A program made the position numbers and the translations under genes. A stretch of 64,000 bases of DNA from Beijerinckiaceae bacterium. GTDB lineage: Bacteria > Pseudomonadota > Alphaproteobacteria > Rhizobiales > Beijerinckiaceae. Shown piece after piece: positions 56,362 through 64,000 of this stretch. Within the stretch, counting starts at the first letter, position 1; every line of letters starts with the position of its first letter. The stretch covers positions 1 through 64,000 of the forward strand of contig CANJNI010000020.1 of the NCBI GenBank assembly GCA_947475995.1. Reading direction: 5' to 3'. The notes under the pieces were generated by a model that saw nothing but the letters and a program-made list of their open reading frames with translations, was not told where the DNA came from and did no database searches.

Positions 56362-56895
56362 TCACGGCAGCTTTTCGTAACCGTCCTTGAACCCCGGCAG
56401 GGAAAGCGGAATGCCAATCCCCTCCTCGGGCGTATTGAAAATGATGAAAGTCCCGGTCTGGCCGTTGCGCAACTGGTCGATGAGCGTGTCTTCCATTACC
56501 ACTTCAGCCACACAGCCCGACGGCAGGCATCGCACGAAGCCTGCCCGGCCGACATCCACCTGATCTATCTTCAGGCCAAGCCCTGCCGGAAGCAGAACCC
56601 CGAGCGGAGCGATCACCCTCAACAGGCGCGACTTGTTGTCCGCAGTCTTGAGAACGATCACGACCAGGTTGACGTTGGGCTTGTCTTCCGCCGCAACCGA
56701 TTGAATCAACGCGCATTGCTCGCGGCTCGCCCCGGGCGGGGTCTCGCAGCGCAACTCCCAGTCCCCGTGCTTGCTCTTGACCACGCCCTGCGCCTGAACC
56801 GGCAGGGGCGATAGCACGCCCGCCAGCATGGTCACGGCCGCGAGGCACAGGGCCAGGCGCGCCGGAAGCTGGGGAAAAGTCCGTTCGCAGGCCAT
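56362..56895 (-). CDS. Invasion-associated locus B (IalB) family protein
   Basis: Secreted protein of 177 residues. A signal peptide ends near PVQAQG. The IalB pattern is seen: HGDWELRCETPPGASREQCA near the start, then APLGVLLPAGLGLKID and RCLPSGCVAEVVM with paired cysteines. The family was named in Bartonella but is common in free-living alphaproteobacteria, where its role is not established. The start at 56893-56895 follows GGAGATAC. Confidence 0.87.
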   Translation of the reverse strand: MACERTFPQLPARLALCLAAVTMLAGVLSPLPVQAQGVVKSKHGDWELRCETPPGASREQCALIQSVAAEDKPNVNLVVIVLKTADNKSRLLRVIAPLGVLLPAGLGLKIDQVDVGRAGFVRCLPSGCVAEVVMEDTLIDQLRNGQTGTFIIFNTPEEGIGIPLSLPGFKDGYEKLP

Positions 56896-57315
56896 CGTAT
56901 CTCCGATCGCTAGGCCGGGCCTCATGACCCATCCTGGCCATGCCCGGCCGGCAATATGGAGCCGAATATGGCATGGAGGCCAGAACATAACGCGGGGCGC
57001 TCGAATCGCCGACCGCCCCGGTTAAAAATCCGGGTGGATTGTTGAGTATCAAAAGGCCCTGACCTGTCAAGACGATCGCCCCGGAGGCCTCGATCAATCC
57101 GCAACTTGCGCAATCGGACGCTTCGCGCCCAAATGCCGCATGGATGGTTAAAGCGCCCTGTGTTGCGCTTCCTCGCGGTTTATGGTTTGGAAACGCACAC
57201 TGGCAGGATATCCGTCACGAAAACGCCGAAATTCACGGCTGCGCGCGGAACGACTGCCCGGAAAAGACGAGCGAAACGATTACGCCGGGCTGGCGCAACG
57301 GGAGCAAAGACGTTG
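56896..57315. other. Upstream region of the cytochrome oxidase operon
   Basis: This 420-base gap holds no gene I can support, although frames are open across it on both strands. It must carry the ctaC promoter and the promoter of the leftward IalB gene. A less GC-rich patch near 57020-57070 is the most promoter-like part. Confidence 0.5.
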
Positions 57316-59897
<2,582 letters not shown>

Positions 59898-59903
59898 GCT
59901 TTT

Positions 59904-59932
59904 CTCCGGCGGCGTCGCGTACGCCGCCGGAG
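59904..59932. other. Strong intercistronic hairpin between ctaD and ctaB
   Basis: A 12-bp perfect stem (CTCCGGCGGCGT with ACGCCGCCGGAG) closes a 5-base loop seven bases after the ctaD stop. No T-run follows, so it is probably an RNA-stability or partial-termination element that lowers downstream gene expression relative to ctaC and ctaD. Confidence 0.6.
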
Positions 59933-60001
59933 CCTTTCCCAGAGCGGCGGCTCGGAAGCCGTTCTGAAAAAGGCTCCAGACCGGACACCTTCGGAATCAG
60001 T

Positions 60002-60946
60002 ATGTCGTACGTCGAGAATCACGAGTCCTCCCTGTCGGCCGGCGTATCTTCGGCCGAGCCGCGCGATTTCATTGCGCTGCTGAAGCCGCGCGTGATGTCG
60101 CTCGTGGTCTTGACCGCGCTTGCTGGACTCGTTGCGGCGCCGACTCACATGCATCCGTTTCTGGGATTCGTGTCGCTGCTGGCGATTGCGGTTGGCGCAG
60201 GCGCGTCCGGCGCGCTCAACATGTGGTACGACGCCGATATCGACGCGATCATGACCCGCACCCGCACTCGCCCCATCCCGGGCGGTCGCGTGACACGCGC
60301 AGAAGCGCTCGCCTTCGGACTCTTGCTTTCGGGGCTGTCGGTTTTCACCCTTGGGCTTGTTTCCAACTGGTTGGCGGCATCGCTTCTGGCCTTCACGATC
60401 TTCTTCTATGTCGTTGTCTATTCGATGTGGCTGAAGCGTTCCACGCCGCAGAACATCGTCATCGGCGGTGCGGCCGGCGCCTTCCCGCCGATGGTCGGTT
60501 ATGCGGCCGCCACAGGCTCCATCACGTTCGAAAGCATCCTGCTGTTCGCGATCATCTTCATGTGGACGCCGCCGCACTTCTGGGCGCTCGCGCTGGTGAA
60601 GTCGGGCGACTACGAAAAAGCCGGCATTCCGATGATGCCGAACGTGAAGGGGCCGGACCATACCCGTCTGGAAATCCTTCTCTACAGCATTGTGGTTGCG
60701 CCACTCGGGGTGACACCGTGGCTGTTTGGTTTCGCCTCAATCGTCTATGGCGCTTTGGCCTTCGTGGGCGGCATTGCATTCCTGTATTTTGCCTGGAACG
60801 TCTATCGTATTCGCGAAGGCGATCAGGCTGACAAAGCCGCAAAATCGCTGTTCGGCTTTTCGATCCTTTACCTTTTCGTTCTCTTCGTGACGATCGTCGT
60901 CGAGAACGGTGTCGTCCCCACTATACTTTCGATGTGGACAAAATGA
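60002..60946 (+). CDS. ctaB: Protoheme IX farnesyltransferase (heme o synthase)
   Basis: Membrane prenyltransferase of 314 residues with the Asp-rich motif [20 protein letters not shown] and about nine helices. It adds a farnesyl chain to heme b, making heme o, the precursor of heme a in subunit I. The ATG at 60002 gives the family N-terminus ([20 protein letters not shown] near residue 28). It overlaps the next small gene by four bases. Confidence 0.95.
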   Translation: MSYVENHESSLSAGVSSAEPRDFIALLKPRVMSLVVLTALAGLVAAPTHMHPFLGFVSLLAIAVGAGASGALNMWYDADIDAIMTRTRTRPIPGGRVTRAEALAFGLLLSGLSVFTLGLVSNWLAASLLAFTIFFYVVVYSMWLKRSTPQNIVIGGAAGAFPPMVGYAAATGSITFESILLFAIIFMWTPPHFWALALVKSGDYEKAGIPMMPNVKGPDHTRLEILLYSIVVAPLGVTPWLFGFASIVYGALAFVGGIAFLYFAWNVYRIREGDQADKAAKSLFGFSILYLFVLFVTIVVENGVVPTILSMWTK

Positions 60947-61134
60947 CGGAGCGCGCCATGCCCTTGAACGCTCCCGACACCCCACAAACGGGCGTTCGGC
61001 TCACGCCAGAGCAGGAACGCAAGCGGCGTGCGCGGAATGTCGCGATTGGACTCGCCATCGGTTTTTTTGCAATCCTGTTTTATGCCATTACGGTCGTAAA
61101 GCTCGGCCCCGGCGTCCTTTCGGGTGGCATGTAA
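60943..61134 (+). CDS. Small single-span membrane protein of the oxidase operon (CoxF-like)
   Basis: Product of 63 residues with a charged N-terminal half ([12 protein letters not shown]) and one membrane helix ([20 protein letters not shown]). Proteins of this size and pattern lie between ctaB and ctaG in many alphaproteobacteria and are thought to help oxidase assembly. ATGA overlap with ctaB and one-base overlap with ctaG show tight coupling. Confidence 0.8.
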   Translation: MTERAMPLNAPDTPQTGVRLTPEQERKRRARNVAIGLAIGFFAILFYAITVVKLGPGVLSGGM

Positions 61135-61727
61135 TGAACAGGCCGACCGACGCCCTTCAGAAAGCCCGTGATCGTCGCGTCGCCTGGACGGTGAGCGGTG
61201 TTGCGTGCCTGATGCTGGGCCTCTCCTTTGCGGCGGTTCCGCTCTATCAGGCGTTTTGTCGCGCAACCGGATATGGCGGCACTACGCAGGTCGCCGAACA
61301 AGCACCAACGACACGCGGCGAGCGCACCCTGACGGTCCGGTTCGACACCAATGTGGCTTCGGACCTCCCCTGGAAATTCGAACCTGATACGCCGCAGATC
61401 CGCGTTCAGACGGGCGAAGTGAAGACGGTTTTTTTCCGGATCACCAATCACGCCAACAAGGACGCGGCAGGCGTTGCCTCCTACAACGTGGCGCCAGAGG
61501 TGTCGGGTAGCTGGTTCAATAAAATTTCCTGTTTCTGCTTCGACGAAGTCGTCGTTCCTGCGGGCCAGACGGTCGAACTTCCGGTGGTCTTCTTTCTGGA
61601 TCCGGCTCTGGAACAGGAACCATCCATGAATGGTGTGGAGAGTGTCACGCTTTCCTACACATTCTATGCGTCGAAGAAGAAAACGCCGATCGTTTCGGCG
61701 GATGTGCCAAATAAGACGAAACTCTAG
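61134..61727 (+). CDS. ctaG: Cytochrome c oxidase assembly protein CtaG (Cox11)
   Basis: Copper chaperone of 197 residues with one N-terminal helix and a periplasmic domain holding the copper motif CFCF (NKISCFCFDEVVV). It delivers copper to the CuB site of subunit I. The start overlaps the small-protein stop by one base (TAATG). Confidence 0.96.
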   Translation: MNRPTDALQKARDRRVAWTVSGVACLMLGLSFAAVPLYQAFCRATGYGGTTQVAEQAPTTRGERTLTVRFDTNVASDLPWKFEPDTPQIRVQTGEVKTVFFRITNHANKDAAGVASYNVAPEVSGSWFNKISCFCFDEVVVPAGQTVELPVVFFLDPALEQEPSMNGVESVTLSYTFYASKKKTPIVSADVPNKTKL

Positions 61728-61841
61728 TGAGGCTCGGATGTCGCGTCTGCGGCGTCCGTGAGGGGCAACCGGCCAACAAGGCCAAACGTCACGGCGAAAA
61801 CGGCGTGATGAGCAAACCGAAGGCGAGAACGAGGGACAACC

Positions 61842-62702
61842 ATGGCTGACGGCCACGCCAAACCAAACCACGACTATCATCTGGTCAACCCGAGCCCATG
61901 GCCGCTGATCGGCTCCATTGCGGCTTTCGTGACGGCCGTCGGCGCCATCATGTGGATGAAGGGCATGGCGCTCTTCGGCATGAAGATGGGCGGTTTTCTG
62001 TTTTTCGCGGGCATGATCGCCATCCTGTATGTGATGGCTGCCTGGTGGACGGACGTGACGCGGGAAGCCCAGACGGGCGACCACACGCGCGTCGTACAGA
62101 TCAGCCATCGCTATGGCATGATCCTCTTCATCGCGTCGGAAATCATGTTCTTCGTGGCATGGTTCTGGGCCTTTTTCGATGCCAGCCTGTTCTTCAACGA
62201 ACCGATTCAGGCGGCGCGTGTGGAATTCACCGGTGGCCATTGGCCGCCGGCTGGAGTCAATGTGTTCGACCCATGGCATCTGCCGCTGCTCAACACGCTG
62301 ATCCTGCTGACGTCGGGGACTACTGTGACGTGGGCGCATCACGGCCTTCTGCACAATGACCGCTCGGCGCTCGTCAAGGGCCTCGTGCTGACAATCATCC
62401 TCGGCGCAATCTTCACCTGCGTTCAGGCTTACGAATATGCGCACGCACCGTTCGGCTTCAAAGGCTCGATCTATGGCGCGACCTTCTTCATGGCGACCGG
62501 CTTCCACGGTTTCCACGTTCTGGTCGGCACGATCTTCCTGGCTGTCTGTCTGTTTCGCGCCTTGAAGGGCCACTTCACACCGACCCAGCATCTCGGCTTC
62601 GAATTTGCCGCCTGGTACTGGCACTTCGTCGACGTGGTGTGGCTGTTCCTCTTCGTCTGCATCTATGTGTGGGGCAACCACGGCGGCCCCATCGCCCACT
62701 GA
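61842..62702 (+). CDS. ctaE: Cytochrome c oxidase subunit III
   Basis: Membrane protein of 286 residues with seven helices (HLVNPSPWPLIGSIAAFVTA; RYGMILFIASEIMFFVAWFW; FHGFHVLVGTIFL; FEFAAWYWHFVDVVWLFLF). It stabilises the catalytic core of the oxidase. It lies 114 bases after ctaG in the same direction; that gap shows nothing of note. A terminator follows. Confidence 0.97.
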   Translation: MADGHAKPNHDYHLVNPSPWPLIGSIAAFVTAVGAIMWMKGMALFGMKMGGFLFFAGMIAILYVMAAWWTDVTREAQTGDHTRVVQISHRYGMILFIASEIMFFVAWFWAFFDASLFFNEPIQAARVEFTGGHWPPAGVNVFDPWHLPLLNTLILLTSGTTVTWAHHGLLHNDRSALVKGLVLTIILGAIFTCVQAYEYAHAPFGFKGSIYGATFFMATGFHGFHVLVGTIFLAVCLFRALKGHFTPTQHLGFEFAAWYWHFVDVVWLFLFVCIYVWGNHGGPIAH

Positions 62703-62725
62703 GGCGGCGGCATTCGGGAAATACA

Positions 62726-62750
62726 GGGGCGGCGCGAGCCGCCCCTTTTT
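62726..62750 (+). terminator. Rho-independent terminator after ctaE
   Basis: GGGGCGGC-GCGA-GCCGCCCC followed by five T residues, 23 bases after the ctaE stop. It may reduce rather than abolish read-through to the DUF983 and surf1 genes that start 18 bases further on. Confidence 0.88.
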
Positions 62751-62767
62751 CATTGATCGGACGGTTC

Positions 62768-63145
62768 ATGAGTCTGAACGACGAATATCCGCCGCAATCG
62801 CCCTACGCGACAGGACTGGCGGGACTTTGCCCCCGCTGCGCCCAGGGAAAGCTGCTGACCGGCTTTCTGAACGTCGCGCCGCGCTGCGAATCCTGCGGTC
62901 TCGATTTCAATTTCGCAGACGCCGGCGACGGCCCCGCCGTCTTCGTGACACTTTTCGCGGGCTTCATCGTTCTGGGCATGGCGCTCTGGACGGAACTCAA
63001 ATACGAGCCGCCCATGTGGGTGCATCTCGTCATCTTCCTGCCGATGACGCTGATTGTGTGCCTTGGCATGCTGCGCCCGCTCAAGGGCGTTCTTGTCGCT
63101 CTCCAGTATCGCAATCGCGCCGGGCAAGGACGGCTGGACAGCTAA
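62768..63145 (+). CDS. DUF983 family protein
   Basis: Protein of 125 residues. The N-terminus has a zinc-ribbon-like pair of Cys motifs (CPRC and CESC), followed by two membrane helices (AVFVTLFAGFIVLGMALWTE; LVIFLPMTLIVCLGML). The family sits beside ctaE and surf1 in many alphaproteobacteria and is presumed to aid oxidase assembly. It is followed by surf1 after two bases. Confidence 0.88.
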   Translation: MSLNDEYPPQSPYATGLAGLCPRCAQGKLLTGFLNVAPRCESCGLDFNFADAGDGPAVFVTLFAGFIVLGMALWTELKYEPPMWVHLVIFLPMTLIVCLGMLRPLKGVLVALQYRNRAGQGRLDS

Positions 63146-63147
63146 AA

Positions 63148-63906
63148 ATGGTATCGGTCGCATCTCCGCCAGCATCCACGACCGCCAGATCCCTGCTCTG
63201 GCCGACGATCCTGACCGCCATCGTCTTCTGCGTGCTTGTCGGGCTCGGCACCTGGCAGGTCGAACGACTGGCTTGGAAAGAGGGGGTCCTTGCCCAGATC
63301 GACAGCCGGACCCACCAGTCTCCAGTTGCGCCGCCACTTGCGACTGAATGGGATTCACTCAAGCCGCAGGACTATGAATACCGCCGGGTTCGCGTTTCGG
63401 GCTTTTTCGAGCACGACAGCGAAGCCCTGATTTTCCGACCCACCGGTTCCGTGACCGGGCGTCTGAATGGTCCCGGTTACCATGTCCTGACCCCGTTGCG
63501 ACTCGATGACGGCAACCGCATCATCGTCAATCGCGGCTTCGTTCCGCTGGACCGACGCGAGCCCGTAACGCGTCTCGACGGCCAGATTCGCGAGCGCGTG
63601 ACCGTGACGGGTCTGATGCGTGCGCCCGAAGAGCGGAACTGGTTCACGCCGGCTGACGATCCCGCCAAGCGCATCTGGTACACCCGCGATACCCCATCCA
63701 TTGCGCGTGCTTTGGACATCGCCAATGTGGCGCCATTCGCGATCGATGCGGACGAAGCCCCGGTGCCTGGCGGTCTGCCGCAGGGCGGCGCTACGCAGAT
63801 CAACGTGCCGAACAATCACCTGTCCTATGCGCTGACATGGTACGGGCTGGCCGCGACACTGGCGGGCGTGTTCGGGGTCTTTGTCTGGCGCAGGCGGCGG
63901 AGCTGA
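63148..63906 (+). CDS. SURF1 family oxidase assembly protein
   Basis: Protein of 252 residues with one helix at each end (LTAIVFCVLVGLGTWQVERL; LTWYGLAATLAGVFGVFVWR) and a periplasmic domain between (YEYRRVRVSGFF; IIVNRGFVPLDRR; NNHLSYALTWYGLA). SURF1 helps insert heme a into subunit I. It closes the oxidase operon. Confidence 0.95.
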   Translation: MVSVASPPASTTARSLLWPTILTAIVFCVLVGLGTWQVERLAWKEGVLAQIDSRTHQSPVAPPLATEWDSLKPQDYEYRRVRVSGFFEHDSEALIFRPTGSVTGRLNGPGYHVLTPLRLDDGNRIIVNRGFVPLDRREPVTRLDGQIRERVTVTGLMRAPEERNWFTPADDPAKRIWYTRDTPSIARALDIANVAPFAIDADEAPVPGGLPQGGATQINVPNNHLSYALTWYGLAATLAGVFGVFVWRRRRS

Positions 63907-64000
63907 TCAGGCGATCCGCGGCTTCCAGGTCACCATGGCGATGGCAAATGCCACCAGGGCCACCCCGGCCAGCATCGGGCCATTAAGGCTTTCCCCGAAC
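63907..64000 (-). CDS. C-terminus of a probable EamA/DMT family transporter
   Basis: A minus-strand frame enters from the right edge and ends at a TGA directly after the surf1 stop. The visible 30 residues (GESLNGPMLAGVALVAFAIA, then MVTWKPRIA) look like the last helix of a drug/metabolite transporter. Only the C-terminus is seen, so the family call is tentative. Confidence 0.45.
   Translation of the reverse strand, partial: FGESLNGPMLAGVALVAFAIAMVTWKPRIA

Noticed and set aside
61080-62753. A 557-codon minus-strand open frame opposite ctaG and ctaE
   Set aside because: It is antisense to two conserved oxidase genes and spans the terminator after ctaE.

Overview
The window reads as chromosomal DNA of a high-GC alphaproteobacterium, most likely a member of the Hyphomicrobiales (Rhizobiales). 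The main evidence is a rhizobial flagellar operon (rem-flgE-flgK-flgL-flaF-flbT-flgD-fliQ-flhA-fliR and downstream genes) with a CtrA-type box ahead of rem. Further support comes from a ctaC-ctaD-ctaB-ctaG-ctaE oxidase operon, petABC, an IalB-family protein, an NrtR-type regulator and Rhizobiales-style short palindromic repeats. The genus cannot be fixed from the sequence alone.

Left edge (1-2034): the end of an integrative element. It holds the visible part of an unrecognised AT-richer gene, a P4-type tyrosine integrase, and a 15-base copy of a tRNA 3' end ending in CCA. That copy is probably the right attachment site.

Catabolic region A (2035-19270): a TctC-type binding protein, an FAD oxidoreductase, a crotonase-fold protein lacking both catalytic glutamates, an ABC binding protein and an alpha/beta hydrolase lead into a divergent cluster. 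Leftward run a Rieske oxygenase, an FCD-type GntR regulator and an FMN 2-hydroxyacid oxidase. Rightward run a complete peptide-type ABC importer (two permeases, two ATPases, binding protein), a LigB-type class III ring-cleavage dioxygenase, a DUF3237 protein, a RidA protein and an MFS exporter. The set suggests uptake, oxygenation and ring cleavage of an unidentified aromatic or hydroxy-acid substrate under a GntR regulator. A palindromic candidate operator lies in the divergent gap.

Catabolic region B (19342-25615): a hydroxycinnamate operon of a MarR regulator, a hydroxycinnamoyl-CoA hydratase-lyase (ech), an NDP-forming acyl-CoA synthetase (ferA-like) and an acyl-CoA dehydrogenase, flanked by an enoyl-CoA hydratase and an SDR. 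The layout resembles the Sphingobium SYK-6 ferC-ferB-ferA arrangement.

Flagellar operon (25616-35853): 14 leftward genes, mostly overlapping by 1-17 bases, headed by the orphan regulator Rem.

Housekeeping and regulatory block (35984-46122): NrtR-like Nudix regulator, tyrosine phosphatase, HD hydrolase and 3-methyladenine glycosylase, in close array. Then come an ECF sigma/anti-sigma pair divergent from a DUF4394 protein with matching promoter elements, YgfZ, dihydroorotase, a small membrane protein, a PAP2-family protein and aspartate aminotransferase.

Respiration, heme and one-carbon block (46134-64000): petABC (cytochrome bc1), trmL, hemF, the glycine cleavage operon gcvT-gcvH-gcvPA-gcvPB behind a tandem glycine riboswitch, a lipoprotein, an IalB-family protein, then the aa3-type oxidase operon ctaC-ctaD-ctaB-small protein-ctaG-ctaE-DUF983-surf1. 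The C-terminus of a probable EamA transporter sits at the right edge. bc1 and cytochrome oxidase together form the terminal aerobic chain; hemF and ctaB serve its heme supply.
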